Assembly (NCBI GenBank): GCA_036563615.1
Contig: DATCMB010000006.1
Span: forward strand, 628,149 to 692,148
Direction of reading: 5' to 3'
Length of the DNA stretch: 64,000 nucleotides
Source of the DNA: Candidatus Binatia bacterium
GTDB lineage: Bacteria; Desulfobacterota; Binatia; UBA12015
Shown here: positions 17,337-26,528 of the stretch, piece after piece
How the letters are laid out: each line of letters opens with the position of its first letter
Numbering within the stretch: position 1 is the first letter of the stretch
Translations under genes and position numbers: made by a program
The notes under the pieces: generated by a model
Told to the model about the DNA's origin: nothing
Databases searched by the model: none
Seen by the model: only the letters and a program-made list of their open reading frames with translations

Positions 17337-19622
17337 ATGACGCCGCGCGCGACGATCCTCATCCCGAGCTTCAACCACGCACCGTACGTCGTCGAGGCGG
17401 TCCGGAGCGCGCTCGCGCAGACCGAGCCCGACGTCGAGGTGCTGGTCATCGACGACGGCTCGACCGACGACAGCCTCGCGCGGCTCGCCGAGCTCCGCGA
17501 CCCGCGCTTGCAGGTGTTCGCGCAGGCGAACATGGGTCTGTCGCGCACGCTGAACCGCGGGCTCGAGCTGGCGCGCGCACGCTGGGTCAAGTTCCTGCCG
17601 TCGGACGACGCGCTCGAGCCAGAGTGCATCGCGCGCGAGCTCGCGGCGGCGGAGGCGGACCCGCGCATCGGCGTCGTGTTCGCGCTGCCGCTGGTGGTCG
17701 ACGCGGCGGGCGCGCCGCTCGCGGACCCTGCGCCGCAGGCGTGGTTCGACGTGACGGTCGGCGGGCGCGACGACATGCTGCGCGGCCTCCTCGAGCGCAA
17801 CTTCCTGTGCGCGCCGTCGGCGCTGTTCGCGCGCGAGCGCGCGCGCGCCGTGGGCGGCTTCGATCCGAGCCTGGTGGTCGCGCAGGACTACGACCTGTGG
17901 CTCAAGATCCTCGCCGACGCGGAGGCGGTGCTGCTGCAGGAGCGCCTCGTGCGCGTGCGCTGGCACGGCGCGAACCAGAGCGCGCACGTCACGCCCGCGA
18001 CCGAGGCCGAGCGCGCGCGCGTCGTGGTCGGTGCGCTCGAGCGTCTCGGGCTCGAGCGCTGGATCGAGCTGTTCCGCGATCGGGACGCGGCCGCGGGCGA
18101 AGACGCGGAGCGCCGCGCACGCCACGCGCTCGCCGCGGCGCTCGAGCGCGCGTCTCTGCACGAGCTCGCGCCGTACGTGCAGCGGCTGCGCGACGACGCG
18201 GTGAGCCCGCCGGATGCTGCGGGTGTGTCCGCGCCCGGTGTCGCTTCGGCCGCCGCTGCGGTGACGCCGGCCGCGCCTCGGCCGCACGCTCTTCCGCCGC
18301 ACGCGTCTCGCACGACGGCGCCGGTCGTCGCACGCGAGCGGCCCTCGCTGGTCGCGCGCCTCGGGCGGCTGGTCGCGCGGCTCGTCCGCGGCGACCGCAG
18401 CCGAGCTCGTGACCACGGCGACGGCGCCGAGCCTCCGGCGCCGACGATCCCGCCGGGACCGCGCGTCGAGCGCTGGATCGTCGCGGGCCACGCAGCGAAG
18501 GAGGGCGCGCCGTCGCGCGGCGAGCGTCTCGCGCGCGCGCTCGCCGCCGCGGGCGTGGAGGTCACCTGGGTGCCGCACGCCGAAGCAGCCCGCAACGACG
18601 TCCAGCCCGCGCGTGCCGGCGCGCTACGCGTCGAGCCCTGGAATCTCGCGCGGCTGCGCGCGCTCCTGCAGGACCACGACGCGCGCGTGCGCCTCGTGCT
18701 GCAGACGGTCGACGCCGAGGCGGTCGCGCTCGCGCGCGAGGCGCGGCTACGCGGCGTGCGCGTCCTTTATGACAAGACCGAGGCGGCGGCCGCGCTCACC
18801 TCGTGGGCCGACGTCGAGACCGAGCGCGCGCTGGTCGAGGCGGCGGACGATCTCGTCGGCGCGTCGCGGCCGCTCGTCAAGCAGCTCGCGGTGCACCGTC
18901 GGCCGGTGCACCTGCTGCCCGATCCGGCGGACGACGCGGGCTGGAGCGCGCTCGCGGCGTCGCTGCGCTCGGTGACGGCGCGGCCGACGGTGGCGGTGGT
19001 CGTGATCTTCGGCGCCGACACCACCGTCGCGGACGTGGCGGAATGCCTCGGCGCCGTCGTGACCCCGGCGGACGGTCCGCTGCGGGTCGTCGCGATCGAC
19101 GACGGAGTGAGCGACGCCGTGCTCGAGGATCTCGACGCCCGGGAGGAGCGCCGCGAGCTGCAGCTGCTGCGCAATCCGCGCCGCGGACCGGCGTCGGCGC
19201 GGAACCTCGCGCTGCGCGCGAGCGGCAGCGAGATGGTCGTGCTGCTCGACGCGCGCCACCGCGCGCCGGGCCCCGGCTGGCTCGCGTCGGCGACCGCGCG
19301 CCTGCTCGGCGAGCGTCGCCTCGGGGCGCTCGTCGTGCGCGGCGCGCCGGGCGCCTCGTGGGCCTGGCTCGCGCCGCGCGCGGTGCTCGCCCGCGCGGGG
19401 GGCTTCGACGAGGCCTACGACCCCGGCACGTTCGAGGATCACGACCTCGAGCGCCGGCTGCGTTCACTCGGCTACGAGGTCGCCGACTGGCCCGCCCCCG
19501 CGCCGCGGCCGGCTCCCGCACGCACGATCCCCGAGGCGGAGCTCCGTCGCGCCGCGCGACACTACGAACGGCGTTGGCGCGTGCCGCCACCGTCGACGTC
19601 CGACCCGGCGCGCGTCCGTTGA
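17337..19622 (+). CDS. Large multi-domain glycosyltransferase with two GT2-like domains
   Basis: 761 residues. The N-terminal GT2 domain (about 1-235) has ATILIPSFNHAPYVVEAV, VIDDGSTDDS, the metal-binding FLPSDDALEP and the late GGFDPSLVVAQDYDLWLKI. A region with low-complexity Ala/Pro/Arg sequence (about 290-375) joins it to a middle domain (about 378-545) that looks like a diverged GT-B half (WIVAGHAAKEGAPSRGERLARAL, GVRVLYDKTEAA). A third domain (about 550-735) is a second, weaker GT2 (VAVVVIFGADTTVADVAECL, VAIDDGVSD, RNPRRGPASARNLAL, FEDHDLERRLRSLGYEV); its DXD equivalent reads LLDARHRAPGPGW, so activity is uncertain. Start ATG 17337, 3 bp after the upstream stop. Confidence 0.8.
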   Translation: MTPRATILIPSFNHAPYVVEAVRSALAQTEPDVEVLVIDDGSTDDSLARLAELRDPRLQVFAQANMGLSRTLNRGLELARARWVKFLPSDDALEPECIARELAAAEADPRIGVVFALPLVVDAAGAPLADPAPQAWFDVTVGGRDDMLRGLLERNFLCAPSALFARERARAVGGFDPSLVVAQDYDLWLKILADAEAVLLQERLVRVRWHGANQSAHVTPATEAERARVVVGALERLGLERWIELFRDRDAAAGEDAERRARHALAAALERASLHELAPYVQRLRDDAVSPPDAAGVSAPGVASAAAAVTPAAPRPHALPPHASRTTAPVVARERPSLVARLGRLVARLVRGDRSRARDHGDGAEPPAPTIPPGPRVERWIVAGHAAKEGAPSRGERLARALAAAGVEVTWVPHAEAARNDVQPARAGALRVEPWNLARLRALLQDHDARVRLVLQTVDAEAVALAREARLRGVRVLYDKTEAAAALTSWADVETERALVEAADDLVGASRPLVKQLAVHRRPVHLLPDPADDAGWSALAASLRSVTARPTVAVVVIFGADTTVADVAECLGAVVTPADGPLRVVAIDDGVSDAVLEDLDAREERRELQLLRNPRRGPASARNLALRASGSEMVVLLDARHRAPGPGWLASATARLLGERRLGALVVRGAPGASWAWLAPRAVLARAGGFDEAYDPGTFEDHDLERRLRSLGYEVADWPAPAPRPAPARTIPEAELRRAARHYERRWRVPPPSTSDPARVR

Positions 19623-19800
19623 AAGTTTGATTTCCGCCGAATTTCTTCGCAAAGATAGCGTCCATGGAGCCAGGCCGGCGCGTCGCCGGCGCCTTACCCG
19701 GTTGATTTCGGCTGCTCGGGGAGCGAGAGCGCAAAGAGACTCCAGAGCCGCGTCGTGAGGGTGGTGCGCCGCGCGACCACCTCGGCCGGCAAGGCACAGC

Positions 19801-21027
19801 ATGGCGCAGTTCCAGTACCGGGCGACCGACGCGGAAGGGAAAATCCTCGAGGGCGTGATCGAGGCCGCCGAGCGCAGCATTGCGGTCGCGCGGCTGCAGG
19901 ATCGCGGCCTGATCCCGCTTCGCGTCGCCGAGCCGGCGGCCGAGCGCAGCGGCATCGCGAGCATCTCGCTGCCGACGCTGAGCTTCAAGCGCGGCATCCG
20001 CGGTCGCGACCTGCTCATCTTCACCCACGAGATGAGCACGCTGCTCGGGGCCGGCATGCCGCTCGACCGCAGCCTGTCGATCCTCGCCGACCTCTCCGAG
20101 CGTCCCGAGATGAAGCGCGTCGTCTCGGACGTGCTGCAGTCGGTGCAGCGCGGCAAGTCGCTCGCCGAGGCGCTCGCGCAGCACCCGAAGGTCTTCCCGC
20201 CGCTCTACGTCAACATGGTGAAGGCGGGCGAGGTCGGCGGCGTGCTCGACCACGTCCTGCAACGCCTCACCGACTACCTCGAGCGCGCCAACGAGCTGCG
20301 CGACGAGGTCCGCTCGGCGATGGTCTACCCGATCATCCTGCTGGTGACGGCGTTCATCTCGGTGACGATCCTTCTCACCTACGTGCTGCCGAAGTTCGCG
20401 TCGATCTTCGCGCAGGCGGGGCAGTCGCTGCCGTTCACCGCGCGCATGCTGCTCGCGACCTCGGACGCGATGCGCTCGTACTGGTGGGCCGGCTTGATCG
20501 TGATCGCCGCCGCGACGATCGGCTTCATGCACTGGAGTCGGACGCCGAGTGGGCGGCTGCGCTGGGACGCGTTCAAGCTGCGCGTCGTGGTGCTCGGTGA
20601 GCTGGCGCGCAAGGTCGCGGTGGCGCGCTTCGCGCGCACCCTCGGCACGCTGCTGCGCAGCGGCGTTCCGATGCTGCAGGCGCTCGACATCGTCCGCGAG
20701 GTGTCGGGCAACCTGGTGCTCGCCGCGGCGATCGACGAGGTCAAGGTGGGCGTTCGCGGCGGGTCGGGAGTGGCCGCGCCGCTCAACCACAGCGGCGTGT
20801 TCCCGCCGCTCGCGCTACAGATGATCAGCGTCGGCGAGGAGACCGGCAAGCTCGACGAGATGCTCGTCCAGGTCGCCGAATACTTCGACAAGGACGTCCG
20901 TCAGGAAGTGAAGCGGCTCACGTCGCTGCTCGAGCCGGCGCTGCTGCTGGTCGGTGGCATCGTGGTCGCGTTCGTCGTGCTGTCGATGTTCTCGGCGATC
21001 TTCAGCATCAACAACATGCCGCTCTGA
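19801..21027 (+). CDS. gspF: Type II secretion inner-membrane platform protein GspF
   Basis: Core of the T2SS inner-membrane platform that links the assembly ATPase to pseudopilus growth. The 408-residue length is standard. It starts MAQFQYRATDAEGKILEGVIEA, the family N-terminus. Two homologous GspF cytoplasmic domains are seen (about 70-195 and 273-395; both carry the E.G.L...L pattern, e.g. MVKAGEVGGVLDHVLQRL and MISVGEETGKLDEMLVQVA), each followed by a membrane helix, with a third helix near 225-245. It is the first gene of the T2SS cluster. The 178-bp region before it ends the glycosyltransferase block and has an AT-rich patch (19619-19650) that could hold the operon promoter. gspE, its usual upstream neighbour, is absent. 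Confidence 0.96.
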   Translation: MAQFQYRATDAEGKILEGVIEAAERSIAVARLQDRGLIPLRVAEPAAERSGIASISLPTLSFKRGIRGRDLLIFTHEMSTLLGAGMPLDRSLSILADLSERPEMKRVVSDVLQSVQRGKSLAEALAQHPKVFPPLYVNMVKAGEVGGVLDHVLQRLTDYLERANELRDEVRSAMVYPIILLVTAFISVTILLTYVLPKFASIFAQAGQSLPFTARMLLATSDAMRSYWWAGLIVIAAATIGFMHWSRTPSGRLRWDAFKLRVVVLGELARKVAVARFARTLGTLLRSGVPMLQALDIVREVSGNLVLAAAIDEVKVGVRGGSGVAAPLNHSGVFPPLALQMISVGEETGKLDEMLVQVAEYFDKDVRQEVKRLTSLLEPALLLVGGIVVAFVVLSMFSAIFSINNMPL

Positions 21028-21052
21028 GGCCGTTGGAAGGAGGCACGAGCTC

Positions 21053-21532
21053 GTGATTGGACAGGTCAACTTGCGTGCGCTGGCCCGCGCCGGGCAGCAC
21101 GTCGTCGTGCGGCGCAACGAACGCCGCGAGGCTGGCTTCACCCTGATCGAGCTGCTGGTCGTGCTCGTCATCATCGGTCTGCTCGCGACACTCGTGGCGC
21201 CGAACTTCATCGGTCAGAGCGAGAAGGCGAAGCCCAAGGCGGCGCGCGTCCAGCTCGAGAACCTGCGCAACGCGCTCGACATGTTCCAGCTCGACGTCGG
21301 GCGCTACCCGACCACGGAGGAGGGCCTCGAGGCGCTGCGCGTGCGGCCGAACTCGGCGCCGCGCTGGGCGGGTCCGTACCTGCGCGACGAGATCCCGCTC
21401 GATCCGTGGGGTCACCCGTACGTGTACCGGAGCCCGGGTGAGGGCGGCGCCAACTACGACATCGGCAGCTACGGCGCCGACGGCCGCGCGGGCGGCGACG
21501 GCAACAACGCCGACATCGTCATCTCCGGGTAG
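21053..21532 (+). CDS. gspG: Type II secretion major pseudopilin GspG
   Basis: Main building block of the T2SS pseudopilus. The protein (159 residues from GTG 21053, with GGAAGGAGG ending 9 bp before) carries a ~25-residue basic leader, the prepilin peptidase site EAG-FTLIEL with Glu at +5, and a long hydrophobic helix. The C-terminal part shows the GspG hallmarks GRYPTTEEGLEALR, PYLRDEIPLDPWGHPYVY and the calcium-binding loop YGADGRAGGDGNNADI. The leader is unusually long for a pseudopilin (6-10 is common). Confidence 0.96.
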   Translation: MIGQVNLRALARAGQHVVVRRNERREAGFTLIELLVVLVIIGLLATLVAPNFIGQSEKAKPKAARVQLENLRNALDMFQLDVGRYPTTEEGLEALRVRPNSAPRWAGPYLRDEIPLDPWGHPYVYRSPGEGGANYDIGSYGADGRAGGDGNNADIVISG

Positions 21533-21534
21533 CC

Positions 21535-22038
21535 TTGCGCGCGTCGTTTCCATGCGTGACCCGGGTGGCGCGACGCCCGGGGAGCGAGGACGGCTTCACG
21601 TTCCTCGAGATTCTGCTCGTCGTCGGCATCATCGCGGTCGCGGCGACGCTGGTCGCGCCCGCGATCGATGCCGGCATGCGCGCGCGCGAGGTGCGTAGCG
21701 CGGTGCGCGCGATCGCCGCGACGCTGCGCACGGTGCAGAGCGACGCGGTGGTCTCCGGCCGCGTGCAGCATCTGATCATCGATCCGCACGACAACAAGAT
21801 CGGCGCGGTCGAGCGTGACGCGGTGCTCGAGCTCGGCGACGTCGCGCAGCTCACGGACATCCGCGGCGGGGAGATCGACCCGTCCGGTCTCGTCCGCGTC
21901 AACTTCTATCCCAACGGCAGCACGAGCGGGCTCGACCTCGTCGTCGACGACCGCGAATCGCCCGGCGACATCGGCTTCCTCGTGAGCCTGGATCCCTTGG
22001 TCGGCCTGGTCACGATCCAGGACGAGCCGCACCGGTGA
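21535..22038 (+). CDS. gspH: Type II secretion minor pseudopilin GspH
   Basis: Minor pseudopilin of the T2SS tip/shaft. A prepilin motif DGFTFLEILLVVGI (cleavage before Phe, Glu at +5) follows a ~20-residue leader, then a helix and a beta-rich domain with the GspH feature of a long helix of RAIAATLRTVQSDAVVSG followed by strands. The start is uncertain: TTG 21535 lies 2 bp after the gspG stop, and GTG 21556 is the alternative; there is no ATG before the prepilin site. It overlaps gspI by 4 bp (GTGA). Confidence 0.9.
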   Translation: MRASFPCVTRVARRPGSEDGFTFLEILLVVGIIAVAATLVAPAIDAGMRAREVRSAVRAIAATLRTVQSDAVVSGRVQHLIIDPHDNKIGAVERDAVLELGDVAQLTDIRGGEIDPSGLVRVNFYPNGSTSGLDLVVDDRESPGDIGFLVSLDPLVGLVTIQDEPHR

Positions 22039-22454
22039 ATCTCCGCCCGCCGGCCTCGGCGTCCGAGCGCGGCTTCACGCTGATCGAGATCGCCATCGGC
22101 ATGGCGATCCTCGGCCTCGGCGTCGTGCTCGCGCTGCAGGTCTTCGGCGGCTCGATGCGTCTCGCGCGCAACGCCGCGCGCCTGACCGAGGCGGTCGTGC
22201 ACGCCAAGGCGCTCATGGACTCCGTGCTGTGGGCGCCGGAGCTCGCCGAGGGCGTGACGCACGGCGAGATCGGCAACGGCTTCCGCTGGCAGCGGACGAT
22301 CCGCGCCGCGGGGCTCGAGGACGGCGCCGAGGAGGATCAGACCGACGTCAAGCTCGCCGTCATCTCCGTGACCGTCGAATGGGACGAGCCGAACGGCGTC
22401 AAGGCATACACGATCGGCACGATGCGGATCGTTCCGAACTATGGCGAGGAATAG
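22035..22454 (+). CDS. gspI: Type II secretion minor pseudopilin GspI
   Basis: Minor pseudopilin that starts the tip complex with GspJ and GspK. 139 residues from GTG 22035 (GTGA overlap with gspH). The leader ends in ERG-FTLIEIAIGMAIL, a typical prepilin site with Glu at +5 and the I-family MAIL segment. A short C-terminal globular part (about 45-139) includes WQRTIRAAG and VKLAVISVTVEW, the standard GspI strand. Overlaps gspJ by 14 bp. Confidence 0.92.
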   Translation: MNLRPPASASERGFTLIEIAIGMAILGLGVVLALQVFGGSMRLARNAARLTEAVVHAKALMDSVLWAPELAEGVTHGEIGNGFRWQRTIRAAGLEDGAEEDQTDVKLAVISVTVEWDEPNGVKAYTIGTMRIVPNYGEE

Positions 22455-23160
22455 CGGCATGCGGAGCGAGAGCGGGTTCACCCTGCTCGAGCTCATGATC
22501 TCGCTCACCCTGCTCGCGGTGATGCTGGTGATGGCCTACAGCGTGTTCGCGACCGCGCTTTCCTCCGTGCCCCGTGGCGAGGACGCCGCCGCCCGCTCGG
22601 CGCGAATGCGCGCCGCGACCTCGCTGCTCGCGCGGCAGGTCCGCTCGATCGTCGCCTACCCGGTCGAGGGCGAGGAGGAGTCGACCCCCTGCTACTTCTG
22701 GGGCGACCCGTACTCGTTCGGCTTCATCACCGCCGCCCCGCAGCACAACGGCGGCGAGGGGCTCGGCTGGGTGACGTACTGGAGCGACGGCTCGAGCTTC
22801 TGGATGGCCGAGCGCATCATCTTCTCCGCCTCGGCGATGTCGGGTGACACGCCGGAGCCGACGAGCGAGATCAAGCTGCTCGACGGACTCTCGGGGGCGC
22901 GCTTCCAGTACCTGCGGCTCGACGGCACCGACAGCGAGTGGCGCGACTCCTGGGATCCGTTCGAGGAGCAGACGCTGCCGGGCGCGATCCGCATCACGCT
23001 CAACGGCCTCGGGGTCGGCGACTCGTACTGGATCCAGGAGATCCCGGTGATGCTCGTCGCCTACGGGCTCGGCTCGTACGATTGCGAAGGTGGCTTCGCC
23101 GACCGCGAGCTCTTCGACGGGGACGACGGCGACGACGAAGACCCCGGCCTGGACGAATAG
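22441..23160 (+). CDS. gspJ: Type II secretion minor pseudopilin GspJ
   Basis: Minor pseudopilin of the T2SS tip. 239 residues from ATG 22441 (ATG 22459 is an alternative that would leave a 6-residue leader). Prepilin site ESG-FTLLELMISLTLL with Glu at +5, long hydrophobic helix, then a larger beta domain ending in an acidic tail (DGDDGDDEDPGLDE). The acidic tail is notable and could bind calcium. The next gene starts 3 bp after the stop. Confidence 0.9.
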   Translation: MARNSGMRSESGFTLLELMISLTLLAVMLVMAYSVFATALSSVPRGEDAAARSARMRAATSLLARQVRSIVAYPVEGEEESTPCYFWGDPYSFGFITAAPQHNGGEGLGWVTYWSDGSSFWMAERIIFSASAMSGDTPEPTSEIKLLDGLSGARFQYLRLDGTDSEWRDSWDPFEEQTLPGAIRITLNGLGVGDSYWIQEIPVMLVAYGLGSYDCEGGFADRELFDGDDGDDEDPGLDE

Positions 23161-23162
23161 CG

Positions 23163-24233
23163 ATGCGCTTCCCGCCGCAGACATCCGCACCGTCGCCCGG
23201 CCGCTCACGGATGGCCGACGAGTCTGGATTCGCGCTCGTCATCGTGATGTGGCTCTTCACCGTGCTCTTCGTCCTCGGGGCAGAGTTCGCGGGCGCGATG
23301 CGCCAGGACGCAACGGCCACGAAGAACTTTGCGGACGAGACGCAGAGCTATTATCTAGCGACGGCGGCTGCGAACCTGACGTTTTACCGAGCGTTCCTCG
23401 ACCGCGATCGCGGAACGCGGCTCGAGCTCGTGGGGAACGATCAGGAGGGGCAGCCCGGGCTGGACGTGGAGGAGGAAGGGCCGCTCGTGCACCGCGACGG
23501 CGAGTGGCACGAGGTGCAGCTGTGGGGCGCACCGGTGATGGTGCGCGTCACGGACGAGGGGGGCAAGATTCCGATCAACTTCCCCGCGAGCGCGTACGAC
23601 ACGAAGCTCTACCCGCTTCTCGTCCACGTGCTGACCAACATGGGCGTCGAGCTCGAGCGGGCGTCCGCGATCGCCGACGCCGTCGTCGACTGGCAGGACG
23701 ACGACGACGAGCACCGCGTGAACGGCGCCGAGAGCGACTACTACCTCTCGCTGCCGAAGCCCTACATCGCGAAGAACGCGCGCCTCGACTCGCTCGAGGA
23801 GCTGCTGCTGATCAAGGGCGTCACGCCGGAGCTGTACTACGGGGGCAACGAGCAGTACCCGATCGGGCTGCGCGACGTGTTCTCGGTGTTCAACAACACC
23901 GGTCAGGTGAACCTGCGCTACTCGACCCCGGAGGTGAAGCAGGTGCTGTTCGGGCTCGACGAGGAAGAGCTCGCGCAGATCGAGCAGCAGATCGCCGAGC
24001 AGCAGGGCGTCGTGCTGCCGGTGCTCGAGGCCCGCCTGCCGATCCAGCTCCAGGGCGGCAGCCTGGTCTCCGAGACCGAGGGCGGCGGGATCCTCACCGT
24101 CGAGGCGCAGGCGCAGCTGCCCTCGGCGCGCGTCAAGGCGCACGTCGGCGCGGTGATCAACATCGAAGATTCGAACGAAGGCATCGTCGTCTTCCGCTGG
24201 ATGGACCAGATGGCGGTCACGGAAACCTCATGA
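23163..24233 (+). CDS. gspK: Type II secretion minor pseudopilin GspK
   Basis: The large tip pseudopilin. 356 residues from ATG 23163. The prepilin site ESG-FALVIVMWLF lacks Glu at +5, as is usual for GspK, which sits at the pseudopilus tip. The helix is followed by the GspK large domain with VTDEGGKIPINFPAS, the ADAVVDWQDDDDEHRVNGAES segment typical of the family, and LDSLEELLLIKGVTPELYYG (helix-hairpin-helix-like). The start overlaps nothing; the 3' end overlaps gspL by 4 bp (ATGA). Confidence 0.94.
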   Translation: MRFPPQTSAPSPGRSRMADESGFALVIVMWLFTVLFVLGAEFAGAMRQDATATKNFADETQSYYLATAAANLTFYRAFLDRDRGTRLELVGNDQEGQPGLDVEEEGPLVHRDGEWHEVQLWGAPVMVRVTDEGGKIPINFPASAYDTKLYPLLVHVLTNMGVELERASAIADAVVDWQDDDDEHRVNGAESDYYLSLPKPYIAKNARLDSLEELLLIKGVTPELYYGGNEQYPIGLRDVFSVFNNTGQVNLRYSTPEVKQVLFGLDEEELAQIEQQIAEQQGVVLPVLEARLPIQLQGGSLVSETEGGGILTVEAQAQLPSARVKAHVGAVINIEDSNEGIVVFRWMDQMAVTETS

Positions 24234-25678
24234 GCACGTCGTCGACCGCGCGTCTCTTTCAGCGCACCGCCCGACTCGACTTCCTCGACGGTCTCGGGAT
24301 CGCGATCCAGCAGCACAGCGTCGCGCTGGTTCACCTCGTGAAGCGGCTCGCGACGGTGTCGCTGCAGCACCACAAGATCGTCCCGCTGCCGGGCGCCGAG
24401 CAGGCGGACGCGCGTCGCACCGCGCTCGCCGCCGCGATCTCGGGCTTCGTCGCCGAGCACTCGCTCGACGCCGACCGCACCTACGTCAGCTTGCCGCGCG
24501 CCAACGCGGTGCTGTCGCGTCTCTCGCTGCCGGCCGCGGCGAAGGGCGACCTGCATCAGGTCATCGAGTTCGAGATCGAGCGTCTGATCCCGCTCTCGCG
24601 CGAGGAGATCTACTACGACGCCTTCGTGCGCGAGGTCGCCGGCAAGCTCGACGTGCTGGTGATGAGCGTCCCGCGGCGCATCGTCGCCGAGGTGATGGCG
24701 GCGCTCGAGCTCGCCGAGGTGCGCGCGCGCAGCGTCGTCATCTCGCCGGTCGCGATCTACGACTACCTGCGCTTCTGCTCACGCGACGACGAGGAGCACG
24801 TCGTCACGTTGATCGAGGAGGGCGACGCGGTCGAGTTCGACTACGTCGCCCGCGGCACGCTGGTCGCGAGCCATCTGGTGCGCGTCGACGAGGTCGCGTC
24901 CGGCGGAGCGATCTCGCGCCTGGTGAGCCAGGAGGCGGTCACCGTCGGTGGCGCGCCGTCCGCCGTCAAGGTGTACGCGTGGCGCGCGACGGCCGGCGTC
25001 TCCGGCGCGGACGAGGCGAAGGCCGGCGGCTTGCCGCCGGACATGCTCGCGTCGGGCGCGGAGCTGCTGCGCTGCGCGGAGGGCGCGCTGTCCGCACCGG
25101 ACGACTTCTTCACCTCCGCCTCGCCGGCGCTGGTGCCGGCGATCGGCGCCGCGCTCGGCGCGGTCCGCGAGGGCTCGGCGGGTCTCAACCTGCTGCCGCC
25201 CGAGGAGCGTCGCAGCGTCGAGGAGGGCGCGCCGGTCGTGACCTTCCTGTGCGCGGCGGTGCTCGTGCTGGTGACCGCGGTCTGGCTGATCAGCGCGCTG
25301 GTCAAGGATCACCGCATCGCGAGCCAGCTCGAGCGCGAGCTCGCCGAGCTCGCGCCGACCATGCGCGAGGTCAATCGCAACGAGGACGAGGCGAAGGCGC
25401 TGCGCGAGAAGCTCCAGCTTCTGACCCAGGGCGACCGCCGTCGCATCTCGGTGCTGCTCAAGGAGCTCACCGACGCCGTGCCGCGCGACGCGTACCTGAC
25501 GACGTTCCGCTTCCGCAGCGGCAAGATCGAGCTCGAGGGCTTCGCGAAGTCCGCTTCGGACCTGGTGCCGCTGCTCGAGCGCTCGCCGTACTTCAAGAAC
25601 GCGCAGTTCACGTCGCCGGTGACCAAGGTGCAGGACAACCAGGAGCGCTTCTCGCTCGCGTTGGAGATCGAGGAGTAG
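24230..25678 (+). CDS. gspL: Type II secretion protein GspL (PilM/PilN-like)
   Basis: Inner-membrane protein that couples the cytoplasmic ATPase to the platform. 482 residues from ATG 24230 (ATGA overlap with gspK). The N-terminal ~320 residues form an actin-like PilM/GspL cytoplasmic domain (YVSLPRANAVLSRLSLPAAAKGDLHQVIEFEIERLIPL matches the PilM helix-strand region). A single membrane helix lies at about 335-357. A coiled coil and a PilN-like ferredoxin fold (AVPRDAYLTTFRFRSGKIELEGFAKSASDLVPLLERSPYF) end it. The C-terminal part looks more like PilN of type IV pili than like enterobacterial GspL. Confidence 0.85.
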   Translation: MSTSSTARLFQRTARLDFLDGLGIAIQQHSVALVHLVKRLATVSLQHHKIVPLPGAEQADARRTALAAAISGFVAEHSLDADRTYVSLPRANAVLSRLSLPAAAKGDLHQVIEFEIERLIPLSREEIYYDAFVREVAGKLDVLVMSVPRRIVAEVMAALELAEVRARSVVISPVAIYDYLRFCSRDDEEHVVTLIEEGDAVEFDYVARGTLVASHLVRVDEVASGGAISRLVSQEAVTVGGAPSAVKVYAWRATAGVSGADEAKAGGLPPDMLASGAELLRCAEGALSAPDDFFTSASPALVPAIGAALGAVREGSAGLNLLPPEERRSVEEGAPVVTFLCAAVLVLVTAVWLISALVKDHRIASQLERELAELAPTMREVNRNEDEAKALREKLQLLTQGDRRRISVLLKELTDAVPRDAYLTTFRFRSGKIELEGFAKSASDLVPLLERSPYFKNAQFTSPVTKVQDNQERFSLALEIEE

Positions 25679-25688
25679 GAGCAGAAGC

Positions 25689-26528
25689 GTGCGCGACATC
25701 CTCGCAAACCTGATCGCCCGGCTCCGCGCGACGAACCGCCAGCAGCGCCTCTACCTGGCGCTCGCCGTCGTCTTGCTCCTCGTGGTCGCGCGCTTCAGCA
25801 TCGCCTGGTTCCTCGAGATGCGGGCGAACGTCAAGGAGGAAATTCGACTGTCCGCCCAGCGTCTCGCGGCGGCACGACGCCTCGTGCAGCGCGCGCCGGA
25901 GACGCAGAAGGAGTACGAGACGCTACAGGCGCGCTACCAGGAGACGGTCGCCGAGCTGGTGCCGGGCGACACGCCGACGCTCGCGGCGGCGGCGCTGCAG
26001 GATCGCGTGTCGGCGCTCGCGAGCGAGAAGAAGGTGAGCCTGCAGACGACGCAGGTCCTGAAGGACGAGGCGCTCGGCCCCTTCCGGCAGGTGTCGCTGC
26101 GCATCACGGCGTCGGGCGAGCTGCACGACCTCGCGGATTTTCTGGCGAACCTCGAGTTCGGGCCGCTGCGGGTCAGCATCCCGTTCATCGAGCTCAGCCG
26201 CCGCGGCGCGGTCGTGCGCCGACAGCAGCCCGCGGCCGGACGCACGGTGTCGGCGACGATCCAGATCTCGGGCGTCGTGCAGGGCACGGCGCAGCTCGCC
26301 GCCGCGCCGCAGGGCGCGAGCCGCGCGGCGGGCAACGGCGCGGAGGGCGCGAACGGAGACGCGGACGCCGCGCCGACGACGCTCAGCGAGGCGGCTCCCG
26401 CCGGTCCACCGCCGCCGCCACCGCCCGCGCAGCTCGGACAGCGCCCGGCGGCGCCCCGCGACGACGAGGAGCGTCCGCCCGTCCCCGATGACCCGCTCGG
26501 AACGAGCAACTTGGTGACGCCGCCGTGA
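25689..26528 (+). CDS. gspM: Type II secretion protein GspM (PilO-like)
   Basis: Partner of GspL in the inner-membrane platform. 279 residues from GTG 25689. A short cytoplasmic N-terminus, one membrane helix (about 19-40), a coiled coil (about 45-85) and a ferredoxin-like domain (about 95-200) are seen. The last ~75 residues are a Pro/Ala-rich disordered tail (GPPPPPPPAQ), not part of typical GspM. The order after gspL, and the GTGA overlap with the next gene, support the call. Similarity to PilO is by layout, not by strong sequence motifs. Confidence 0.78.
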   Translation: MRDILANLIARLRATNRQQRLYLALAVVLLLVVARFSIAWFLEMRANVKEEIRLSAQRLAAARRLVQRAPETQKEYETLQARYQETVAELVPGDTPTLAAAALQDRVSALASEKKVSLQTTQVLKDEALGPFRQVSLRITASGELHDLADFLANLEFGPLRVSIPFIELSRRGAVVRRQQPAAGRTVSATIQISGVVQGTAQLAAAPQGASRAAGNGAEGANGDADAAPTTLSEAAPAGPPPPPPPAQLGQRPAAPRDDEERPPVPDDPLGTSNLVTPP

